Shown: positions 34,047-43,656 of the stretch, in pieces
How positions within the stretch are numbered: the first letter of the stretch is position 1
Layout of the letters: every line of letters begins with the position of its first letter
DNA from: Cantharellus purpuraceus
Lineage: Eukaryota; Basidiomycota; Agaricomycetes; Cantharellales; Hydnaceae
DNA: 64,000 nt
Direction: 5' to 3'
NCBI GenBank assembly: GCA_025174535.1
Contig: JALBUN010000023.1
Coordinates: forward strand, 496,001 to 560,000
Translations under genes and position numbers: made by a program
The notes under the pieces: generated by a model
What the model saw: the letters and a program-made list of their open reading frames with translations, nothing else
Database searches by the model: none
What the model was told of the DNA's origin: nothing

Positions 34047-34543
34047 TGTTACACACTCAGTCCAATTGGGGGTTGGAGATTGGGTTGGAGATTGGGTTGG
34101 AGATTGGGTTGGAGATTGGGTTGGAGATTGGGTTGGAGATTGGGTTGGAGATTGGGTTGGAGATTGGGTTGGAGATTGGGTTGGAGATGGAGTGGGAATC
34201 AGGGTGCATCATGGAGGTTGGAATGGACTTGGCTTCAGCTTATGTGCTGTGCCCTCACTAATACCGGTGTCTGAGATTTTGGAGATGGAGTACGACTTAG
34301 ATAATTAGGATTGGACTTAGGAACTAGGCATGATTTGATATTCAAACTGGGGAATGAAGTCCCCAGTTGGGCAACTTAAATACATATTTGAAATCTAATA
34401 ATAATTACTCTGGTGATGGGTCTCTGAGGCCGATGGCCTTACATGAGTATGTCTGAGTCCAATGGGGATGGATGTCCAGGTTCCTATGGTGATGCTGATG
34501 CATCAATCAGAACTGGAGACAGATGGGCAAGATTTAGTGGTGA
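34047..34543 (-). mobile_element. LTR family D, copy b, 3'-truncated by another copy
   Basis: Begins TGTTACACACTCAGTCC and carries the family core (CTTGGCTTCAGCTTATGTGC, CCTCACTAATACC, GGGGAATGAAGTCCCCAG). It stops where the next copy starts at 34544. It contains the uninterrupted AACTTAAATACATA site that serves as the empty site for the TIR element. Confidence 0.6.
34071..34190. repeat. 12-bp minisatellite inside LTR D
   Basis: Nine perfect units of GGTTGGAGATTG and a tenth ending in GG, in phase over 120 bp. Other LTR-D copies have only short degenerate versions here, so the array expanded in this copy. The plus strand is G-rich with regularly spaced GG runs. Confidence 0.95.
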
Positions 34544-35400
34544 TGTTATGCACTAGGTCTGATTGGGGGTCAGAGATTGGGTTGAAGTGATGGTCGGAGT
34601 CGGAGAGGGAATCTGGGTGTGTTGTGGGGGTGTTACATCCTGTAACACTGAGTTCTGATCTCCGGATTCCATCTCCACCTCCGTCAACTCCACCTCCATC
34701 AACTCCACCTCCGTCAACTCCACCTCCGTCAACTCCACCTCCATCAACTTCACCTCCATCAACTCCAGACCCCACCATTGTTCTCCTCATTAGTAGTCTT
34801 CTTCTTATGGGTTACAACAACCATTATACTTTCTAATTGTTTAGTATTAGTTCGGACATGAGTCCAAACTCCGAACTCCTTTCCATGTTGTATTCCATAT
34901 TAGTCTTATTGTCTTATCACTTTTAGTTTTACCATTCAATTCTCTACATACTTATATGGGCTACTTCTTGTATGTTACAGTAGTTTGTATATCGACTAAG
35001 ATTCCCCATCAGCTTCTTGGTTACTAGCTTCTTGACAAGTATCTTCTTGACAAGTCGAACTCCAGATCTTTGATCCAACTCTGTACTCTGAACTCTGAAA
35101 TATTGGACCGACGATTCGAGGGGGCACAACACATAAGTTGAAGCCAAGTCCACTTGATCTGACTCAATAGTTATTCGTCCCCATCTGTCTCCGGTTGAAC
35201 TGGAACAGTAAAGTCCCATCCCCTTCCTCACTAGTATCTGAACACCAGCTACTCCTTTAAACTCTGAGTTTTCAGCACTTAACAGGGGGTCAGAACGGAC
35301 TTGGCTTCAGCTTATGTGCTGTGCCCTCACTAATACCGGTGTCTGAGATTTCAGAGATGGAGTATGACTTAGATAGTTAGGATCAGACTTAGGAATATTT
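34544..35400 (-). mobile_element. LTR family D, copy c, split by a solo LTR
   Basis: Starts TGTTATGCACTAGGTCTG and is interrupted at 34630 by solo LTR E. It resumes at 35285/35290 with the family core and is cut at 35400, where an opposite-oriented copy begins. It forms a head-to-head pair with the 35401-35927 LTR. Confidence 0.6.
34631..35284 (+). mobile_element. Solo LTR family E
   Basis: 654 bp starting TGTTACATCC and ending CACTTAACA. Both flanks carry GGGGG (34626-34630 and 35285-35289), a 5-bp target duplication, and the host LTR-D sequence continues across. It contains six 15-bp units of the type CCGTCAACTCCACCT at 34681-34770. No internal region of this family is in the window. Confidence 0.8.
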
Positions 35401-35927
35401 TGTTATGACTATATTCATTAACGACCAGATCCCCGTCCGATCCACTCAGATCCCCATGCATATGAAATCTATACTCCATTTGGAAACCGCTGTCTCCATC
35501 TACCTGTCCAATTGTCACCGCCGATTCTGCCCATCCATCTCTGGTTCTGATTGATGCATCAGCATCACCATAGGAACCCAGACATCCGTCCCCATCAGAC
35601 TCAGACATACTCATGTAAGGCCATCGGCCTTGGAGACCCATCACTGGAGTAATTATTATTAGATTTCAAAATATGTATTTAAGTTGCCCAACTGGGGGCT
35701 TCATTCCCCAGTTTGAATATCGAATCACGGCTAGTTCCTAAGTCTGATCCTAACTCTCTAAGTCATACTCCATCTCTGAAATCTCGGACACCGGTATTAG
35801 TGAGGGCGCAGCACATAAGCTGAAGCCAAGTCTGTTCCGACCCCCAGGACGTGCTCCGACTCTGACCCAACCTCCAACCCAACCTCCAACCCAAACTCTG
35901 ACCTCCAATCAGACCTAGTGCATAACA
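35401..35927 (+). mobile_element. LTR family D, copy next to a gag start (probable 5' LTR)
   Basis: 527 bp, TGTTATGACTATATTC to CCTAGTGCATAACA, oriented like the gag-pol that follows at about 35.99 kb. A TATTTAAG lies in its middle on the plus strand. This fits the 5' LTR of a Ty3/gypsy chromovirus, but no 3' LTR of this family is found beyond the chromodomain at 46.05 kb. Confidence 0.6.
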
Positions 35928-37778
35928 GTATATTCAAACTGCCATACTCACTCCTACCAATGCCACAATCCACCACCAATTCCAAACGCACATGAATCAT
36001 CAAGGTGCCCGCTCCCAGCATCAACACCATCTCCGAGGTTGTTGAAGAACCGACGGACCACATAGAGGCTGTCAATGAAGAAGACGACACCCCACCCTCT
36101 CCAAATCTGGTGCAAGCCATCTCCCTGCTTGTATGGGAACCACCTTTTCCCTATCAAATTCCATTTATGCAGCACCAATGTGCTATTCTTTGCTTTTCCA
36201 TTCCTAAATATCAGCATATATTTGATGCTTGTACCTGGAATGGACTTATTCAAATATTCTCTATTTTTCCATATTTTTTTTGGGAATATTCCATGCAGAA
36301 CTCGGCTCAGAATCATTTATTTCTGCTGTGCTACAGTTGTGGACCCATAGGCGCCCACAAACCTTCGCGCAGCCGCCTCTCCCCTTTTGGACCAGGCATT
36401 TGGCCTGAATTCAAGCTCAGATGTCTCTGATCAATAAATATTCTCTAACTTAACAACCACAGCCTCTCAGGGCACTATTTTCCATGGAGATCATCACCTG
36501 AGATGTGGCTATCCATGGCTGTCCAAACCAGTGCAGAAAACAGGGTGGACACCCTTCTTTTTGCCTGATCAGTGCCTAGTTCAGGGATCAGATCAGCTGA
36601 TGGGTGATCAAATCAGGTGATTGCCTTGGAATATTCTACCCCTTTCCATAACATTCTAGCTGTTTCCTTCTATTATTAGATAGAACTTTCCAGAACCATT
36701 ATTCAGCTCCTGATCAGTGTTGGTCCAGTGATCAGAACCTGTGATTGGCTTGGAATATTCTACCCCTTTCTTCCACCTTCCACAACCTTCCAGTAGTTTC
36801 CATCTATTAATAGGTAGAATATTCCAGAACCATTAGTCAGCCCCTGTAAATACAATATATAAGGAGGCCATTCTGCCTCTGAAATAGTAACATATCCTAC
36901 CCATCTTCTGCACACCAGTGTGACTAGAGTGACATACAGTGTCATCCTCTATCTCAGTAACTGTTGATTACCAGTTCAAGGATCTTTTACAGTTGTGTAA
37001 CTGTACTTGATTGCACTCGAAGTAGTGATATTCCTGCTTTGGGCGTGAGTGTAGTATCTGCCTCATGTGACTACGAATCTACAGGGTGAGATTGTCTGTC
37101 GATAGTCCTGCCATTAGTGCTCTTGTTTAAGTAACTAGTGTGTACTGCCTTTGCAGAGCATTAGAAGCTTGAACTCGTGTGAAGCAGTTGCTAGACTACT
37201 TCACACATTGCTGTTACCCGCTTCTGAGTGCCACTGGTGGGACGGTTGGATTCATCCACCTACTTCCTTTAGCCTCTAAGTGCATTCCCCTCTTTTTGGA
37301 ATATCTGGACCCCTAAGCGTCCGTGAACTCTAGACTCTGGAAGTCTTATTCATTTCTTGCTGCTAAGAAACATATTACCTTTCTGCGTATAGTCTGCATT
37401 GACCAATACAAAGGATTGTAACCAAAGTACAAACGTTAAATTGTTTCTGGAGTTGTGCTGCAGCAGGGTTTGATATTCTTCTCAGCTGTTCATTCACGGA
37501 ATTGTGGTGATTTAGAGTTTGCCCTAACACCATAATTTTGCGGGTTCCAAAACACTGCTCGCCAGCAGCATCCGTAACCCACAAGCCCCTAAGTCCCAGA
37601 CCAAGGTCCGAGAACCCGACCCCTTTGATGGCTCCGATCTGCAAAAGCTCCAGCCGTTCTTGGTGCAATGCCAGTTGAACTTCCGTGACCGCCCCGATGC
37701 ATTCACATCTGATCAGGTGAAGGTCACCTTTGCCATGTCCTATCTCAAGGGCACTGCACTGGACTACTTTGAGCCAGC
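35928..37778 (+). pseudogene. Chromovirus gag, interrupted by solo LTR A1
   Basis: Left part 35928-36129 encodes an acidic linker (SEVVEEPTDHIEAVNEEDD) and NLVQAISLL without a clear in-frame ATG. After the LTR, 37555-37778 continues in frame with a typical retrotransposon gag: VREPDPFDGSDLQKLQPFLV, CQLNFRDRPDAF and KVTFAMSYLKGTALDYFEPA. Removing the LTR and one CTGCT copy restores one frame. The CCHC knuckle, protease and first half of RT are absent, having been lost at the next LTR (37779). Confidence 0.8.
36130..37554 (+). mobile_element. Solo LTR family A, copy 1 (complete)
   Basis: 1425 bp, TGTATGGGAACC to GGTTCCAAAACA, with imperfect short inverted ends. It is flanked by the 5-bp duplication CTGCT (36125-36129 and 37555-37559). 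TATATAAG at 36856-36863 marks the promoter, giving the plus orientation. It sits inside chromovirus gag. No internal sequence of this family is seen anywhere in the window, so only solo or broken LTRs remain. Confidence 0.9.
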
Positions 37779-39203
37779 TGTTTTGGAACCCGCAAAATTA
37801 TGGTGTTAGGGCAAACTCTAAATCACCACAATTCCGTGAATGAACAGCTGAGAAGAATATCAAACCCTGCTGCAGCACAACTCCAGAAACAATTTAACGT
37901 TTGTACTTTGGTTACAATCCTTTGTATTGGTCAATGCAGACTATACGCAGAAAGGTAATATGTTTCTTAGCAGCAAGAAATGAATAAGACTTCCAGAGTC
38001 TAGAGTTCACGGACGCTTAGGGGTCCAGATATTCCAAAAAGAGGGGAATGCACTTAGAGGCTAAAGGAAGTAGGTGGATGAATCCAACCGTCCAACCAGT
38101 GGCACTCAGAAGCGGGTAACAGCAATGTGTGAAGTAGTCTAGCAACTGCTTCACACGAGTTCAAGCTTCTAATGCTCTGCAAAGGCAGTACACACTAGTT
38201 ACTTAAACAAGAGCACTAATGGCAGGACTATCGACAGACAATCTCACCCTGTAGATTCGTAGTCACATGAGGCAGATACTACACTCACGCCCAAAGCAGG
38301 AATATCACTACTTCGAGTGCAATCAAGTACAGTTACACAACTGTAAAAGATCCTTGAACTGGTAATCAACAGTTACTGAGATAGAGGATGACACTGTATG
38401 TCACTCTAGTCACACTGGTGTGCAGAAGATGGGTAGGATATGTTACTATTTCAGAGGCAGAATGGCCTCCTTATATATTGTATTTACAGGGGCTGACTAA
38501 TGGTTCTGGAATATTCTACCTATTAATAGATGGAAACTACTGGAAGGTTGTGGAAGGTGGAAGAAAGGGGTAGAATATTCCAAGCCAATCACAGGTTCTG
38601 ATCACTGGACCAACACTGATCAGGAGCTGAATAATGGTTCTGGAAAGTTCTATCTAATAATAGAAGGAAACAGCTAGAATGTTATGGAAAGGGGTAGAAT
38701 ATTCCAAGGCAATCACCTGATTTGATCACCCATCAGCTGATCTGATCCCTGAACTAGGCACTGATCAGGCAAAAAGAAGGGTGTCCACCCTGTTTTCTGC
38801 ACTGGTTTGGACAGCCATGGATAGCCACATCTCAGGTGATGATCTCCATGGAAAATAGTGCCCTGAGAGGCTGTGGTTGTTAAGTTAGAGAATATTTATT
38901 GATCAGAGACATCTGAGCTTGAATTCAGGCCAAATGCCTGGTCCAAAAGGGGAGAGGCGGCTGCGCGAAGGTTTGTGGGCGCCTATGGGTCCACAACTGT
39001 AGCACAGCAGAAATAAATGATTCTGAGCCGAGTTCTGCATGGAATATTCCCAAAAAAAATATGGAAAAATAGAGAATATTTGAATAAGTCCATTCCAGGT
39101 ACAAGCATCAAATATATGCTGATATTTAGGAATGGAAAAGCAAAGAATAGCACATTGGTGCTGCATAAATGGAATTTGATAGGGAAAAGGTGGTTCCCAT
39201 ACA
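37779..39203 (-). mobile_element. LTR family A, copy 2 (complete, inverted)
   Basis: 1425 bp, the reverse complement of copy 1 with very few differences; a 61-codon open stretch is identical in both. Flanks are CCAGC and AACTT, so there is no target duplication. It joins gag on the left to the C-terminal half of RT on the right. The simplest reading is recombination between two separate insertions of this LTR in one element, deleting the DNA between them. Confidence 0.88.
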
Positions 39204-41782
39204 AACTTGGTCGAATACCTAGGCTATATCCTCTCCCTGGCAGGACTGACAATGTCTGATGACAAAATCAAAGCTATACAGGAATGGCCAGAACCCTGGA
39301 AAGTCAAGGACGTACAGTCCTTCCTAGGGTTCGCCAACTTCTACCGCTGCTTCATTCACAGCTACTCTGATATCACCGTCCCGCTCACCCGACTCACTAG
39401 GAAGGGTATCCAATGGAATTTCACTGACAAATGTAGACAGAGCTTTGAGACCTTGAAGAAGGCCTTTACTTCTGCTCCGATACTGACTCATTGGGTTCCA
39501 GACGTTCCTATCCTATTAGAGACCAATGCCTCCGACTATGCACTTGCCGCGATCCTGTCCATCATCTCTCCGGACGACGGACAAGTCCACCCGATCGCTT
39601 TTCACTCACGTACATTTACGCCCCCCGAACTGAACTATGAGGTCCATGACAAAGAGCTCCTTGCCATATATGAAGCCTTCCGGATATGGAGACACTACCT
39701 TGAAGGCCCCTCCAATCCGGTGGATGTCATAACTGACCACAAGAACTTGGAATACTCCTCCACAATGAAACTGCTCACCTGGAGACAAGTCCGATGGTCT
39801 GAATACCTATCTCAGTTCAATCTCATCATCCGTTTCTGCCCAGGTCGACTCGGAGCAAAGCCCGACACTTTAACTAGACGATGGGACATCTACCCTAAAG
39901 AGGGGAATAGCGACTATGCCACTGTAAACCCACACAACTTTCGTCCTGTGTTTACTAACAAGCAGCTGGCATCATCCCTATGAGCATCCACCCTCATGAC
40001 TCCCACCCTCTGAGCTGTCACCATTATGGACATCAACCAACTCCGTTCTGACATCCACTCATCACTCTGATCCGATCCTGTTGCAGTTAAACACTTGGAC
40101 AACCCTTCCAATCCGAAATGGTCACTTGACCCCGAAGGACACCTCTGACACAACAACCGGATATACGTCCCCGACACCAACGGCCTCTGACTCCAAGTTT
40201 TGCAGTATTACCATGATCACCTGATCTCGGGCCATTTCAGGCAAAATTGCACACAAGGATTAATTCGACAAGACTATGTATGGCCAAAAATGCAAGAATA
40301 CATTCAACACTACTGTAACTCCTGCACCACGTGTATGCGCTCAAAATCGCAAAGGCACAAACCCTACAGAACGCTTAAACAACTTCTGGTCCCAGAGCAA
40401 CCATGGAACTCCATCTCCATGGATTTCATAGATGCTTGTTCGGAATCATGTCAGTATACAATATTCTGATGTATATCTCATATACATCAGAATTTCAATG
40501 ATACATAAAGCCAGGGAGTTACAATTTGGATATCTTAAAAGATTTCTGATGTGTGAAATTTTTATAAATATAAACATATATTCTATATTTTAATAAACTT
40601 TAAAAGATAAGACATTTGGTTGAGATGAACATAACTGTTTATATGAATATAACAGTAATGTATGTATAAATATAATTGGTATTATATAGGGTATTTAGAT
40701 ATACAAATACCAGGTGGGGATTAAAGATAGTTTAAATTATGTTACAAGTATTGTATAAGAAAGAATCAATGATATTTGGATGTTCCCTCAAGAGAGTTGC
40801 CACCACTAAATGGGGAAAAAACAGTTATTTTTGAGAATTATGCCAAAATATCACAATATGTTTTAATCTAGTATATTGTGTAAAATTTGAGAATCATGTT
40901 GAAAAATGAAAATAAGTTTTAATCTAAGTGTATTGTGTAAAATTTGAGGAAAATAGGTTGTATATATGTATTTGTTGTATTTCTGAACAAGCGTCATAGA
41001 GAAGCTCCCCCCATTGCTCAGATACGACACCATACTTGTGATTGTTGACAGGTTCACTAAACAGTCACTATTCATTCCGACACATGACACCATCACCTCC
41101 GCCTCACTAGCTAAATTGTTTGTTCTCCACGTATTCTCTAAACACGGAGTTCCATCGCATGTCACATCCGATCGGGGCTCGGAGTTCGTGTCCTCCTTCT
41201 TCCGCACACTAGGAAAGGCTCTCAACATGAAACTTCACTTCACCTCCGGATACCATCCTGAAGGAGATGGACAAACAGAACGAATGAATCAGTCCCTGGA
41301 ACAATATCTCCAAATCTATTGTAACTATCAACAAGACAACTGGGCTGACCTACTTCCGATAGCAGAGTTTGCCTACAACAACGCTCTGAATGTGACTACT
41401 GGCATCTCTCCGTTCTTTGCTAATAAAGGCTATCATCTGAACATCTCCGTCCACCCTGAGAAGGAACTCACCTCCACCAAAGCCCACCAATTTGTAACTG
41501 ACCTTGATCAACTACACCAACATCTCTGAGAAACCATCTCTGATGCCCAGAAACAATATCAAGTCTCCACAGACCGACACCGCATTCCGGCTCCGGACCT
41601 GCAAATTGGAGACAAAGTATTCATTAAGGCCGAACACTTCCGGACCACCCATCCATCAAAGAAACTCTCCAAGAAATACTTAGGTCCTTATGAGGTCATT
41701 GCTCGCGCAGGCAGCAGGTCCTTCACCCATCTTCTGGAGAGATGATGGACAGGACCGCAGCAAGTGCATAGTCGGAGGCATT
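39204..41782 (+). pseudogene. Chromovirus pol: RT end, RNase H and integrase, decayed
   Basis: Frame 39204-39980 encodes the RT thumb (VEYLGYILSLAGLTMSDDKI, FLGFANFYRCFI) and RNase H (NASDYALAAILSIISPDDGQ, ELNYEVHDKELLAIYEAF, DHKNLEYSSTMKLLTWRQVR, RFCPGRLGAKPDTLTRRWD). Integrase follows with the HHCC finger (YHDHLISGH ... CNSCTTC) and the DDE core (VDRFTKQSLFIP, TSDRGSEFVSSFFRTLGK, YHPEGDGQTERMNQSLEQYL, EFAYNNALN). Five TGA stops at 39981, 40011, 40068, 40146 and 40188 lie in the same frame, another at 41527. A TIR element splits SMDFI from EKLPP at 40430. The 3' end RRHW at about 41782 is interrupted; the sequence resumes at 45776. Confidence 0.88.
40431..40995 (+). mobile_element. AT-rich TIR element (MITE-like), copy 2
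   Basis: 565 bp, GATGCTTGTTCGGAA at the left and TTCTGAACAAGCGTC at the right. The 3-bp duplication ATA (40428-40430 and 40996-40998) is confirmed because removing the insert and one ATA rejoins integrase SMDFI and EKLPP in frame. It is inverted relative to copy 1, with matching ends and patches such as GGGAGTTACAAT. No coding frame. Confidence 0.87.
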
Positions 41783-42938
41783 GGTCCTGAATTCAAGCTC
41801 AGATGTCTCTGATCAATAAATATTCTCTAACTTGACAACCACAGCCTCTCAGGGCACTATTTTCCATGGAGATCATCACCTGAGATGTGGCTATCCATGG
41901 CTGTCCAAACCAGTGCAGAAAACAGGGTGGACACCCTTCTTTTTGCCTGATCAGTGCCTAGTTCAGGGATCAGATCAGCTGATGGGTGATCAAATCAGGT
42001 GATTGCCTTGGAATATTCTACCCCTTTCCATAACATTCTAGCTGTTTCCTTCTATTATTAGATAGAACTTTCCAGAACCATTATTCAGCTCCTGATCAGT
42101 GTTGGTCCAGTGATCAGAACCTGTGATTGGCTTGGAATATTCTACCCCTTTCTTCCACCTTCCACAACCTTCCAGTAGTTTCCATCTATTAATAGATAGA
42201 ATATTCCAGAACCATTAGTCAGCCCCTGTAAATACAATATATAAGGAGGCCATTCTGCCTCTGAAATAGTAACATATCCTACCCATCTTCTGCACACCAG
42301 TGTGACTAGAGTGACATACAGTGTCATCCTCTATATCTCAGTAACTGTTGATTACCAGTTCAAGGATCTTTTACAGTTGTGTAACTGTACTTGATTGCAC
42401 TCGAAGTAGTGATATTCCTGCTTTGGGCGTGAGTGTAGTATCTGCCTCATGTGACTACGAATCTACAGGGTGAGATTGTCTGTCGATAGTCCTGCCATTA
42501 GTGCTCTTGTTTAAGTTACTAGTGTGTACTACCTTTGCAGAGCATTAGAAGCTTGAACTCATGTGAAGCCATCACCAGACTACTTCACACATTGCTGTTA
42601 CCCGCTTCTGAGTGCCACTGGTTGGACGGTTGGATTCATCCACCTACTTCCTTTAGCCTCTAAGTGCATTCCCCTCTTTTTGGAATATCTGGACCCCTAA
42701 GTGTCCGTGAACTCTAGACTCTGGAAGTCTTATTCATTTCTTGCTGCTAAGAAACGTATTACTTTTCTGTGTATAGTCTGCATTGACCAATACAAAGGAT
42801 TGTAACCAAAGTACAAACGTTAAATTGTTTCTGGAGTTGTGCTGCAGCAGGGTTTGATATTCTTCTCAGCTGTTCATTCATGGAATTGTGGTGATTTAGA
42901 GTTTTCCCTAACACCATAATTTTGCAGGTTCCAAAACA
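41775..42938 (+). mobile_element. LTR family A, right-hand portion only
   Basis: Matches LTR A from about position 275 to its 3' end GGTTCCAAAACA. The junction with pol is at a shared AGGCATT(T)GG, so the exact left edge is ambiguous by a few bases. The right flank CTCGC equals the left flank of the LTR A left portion at 46932, suggesting both pieces come from one insertion. It contains a TATATAAG promoter. Confidence 0.8.
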
Positions 42939-43656
42939 CTCGCACTTGTGAAGCTGGATCGCCATGCAGCTCCTTACGGGTCGCCAACACACGACTCTCC
43001 ACCTTGCACCATATAACCCCCCGGTCCGCCTCCCGCTTCTCCGTATCAGCACTCAGGTACGCCTTCAATGAAAAGACTGCGATGTTGAGATTCTTCCTAG
43101 TGGTCACAGCATAGAGCTCTGCCCTTTTGTGAGCCTCGACCGCGGTTACCCAAGCCATCTCCTCATAACAATTTGAAGTCGGATCTGGCTCCGCATCCGT
43201 CCTGACATCCACACCCGCCTCGGGCTCCGCATTTACATTGAGCTCCATATTGGCATCAGGATCCACCTCCACCTCCGCCCTCTCCGCCTCCGCCACTTCA
43301 TCTTCCTCAGCTGCACCCAACCCAAATAATGGCTGTGCCCACGGACGCAATGGCGAGTCCTCCGCAGTGACAGTTTTCGGATGAATTGTCTCCGTCTGTG
43401 TAACGGAGAGGATGGTGACCTCAGGAGTTCCTGCCTGTATTGGCACGCTCGGACTTCCTGGGTGACTGGTCGCCCCTGCCCTGGTCACCTCCTCCTCTAC
43501 CTCCATGGTGGCTTCTAGCTCATGCGCCTGCTCCTCCACTTTCCTTCAGTCTCGTGGCCTCCATCGTGACCACAAGTTCCTTTACCCTGCAGGCTCTCTC
43601 AGCCTTCGCTTCCTCCTCTTTCCTTCTCCGTTCTGTCTTTGCCGCCTCTTTCCATG
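42939..43656 (-). pseudogene. Antisense transposon ORF, N-terminal part
   Basis: On the minus strand this encodes an acidic, coiled-coil-rich protein: TERRRKEEEAKAERA, then a Pro/Thr stretch, an acidic stretch (GAAEEDEVAEAERAEVEVD), and VTAVEAHKRAELYAVTT. It is bounded by LTR B at 43657 and LTR A at 42938. With 46198-46931 it seems to make one ORF of a kind found in basidiomycete gypsy elements; the function is unknown. Confidence 0.5.

Noticed and set aside
34071..34190. Considered as a CRISPR-like array or telomere repeat
   Set aside because: Units are directly adjacent with no spacers, and the repeat is not a known telomere unit; it lies inside an LTR.
34025..34261. Frames encoding repeats such as GWRLGWRLGWRL and its other-frame versions
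   Set aside because: Translation of the 12-bp minisatellite in LTR D; open in several frames only because the unit lacks stops.
34503..34790. Frame encoding VDGGGVDGGG-type repeats
   Set aside because: Translation of the 15-bp tandem array in LTR E, not a protein.
36130..39203. Considered as one full-length retrotransposon with inverted terminal repeats
   Set aside because: LTR elements have direct LTRs; here the spacer is a foreign gag, copy 1 has its own target duplication and copy 2 has none.
36760..42327. Identical 61-codon frame seen three times (36760-36945, 38388-38573, 42142-42327)
   Set aside because: It is a chance open stretch inside LTR A; repetition reflects copies of the LTR, not a conserved protein.
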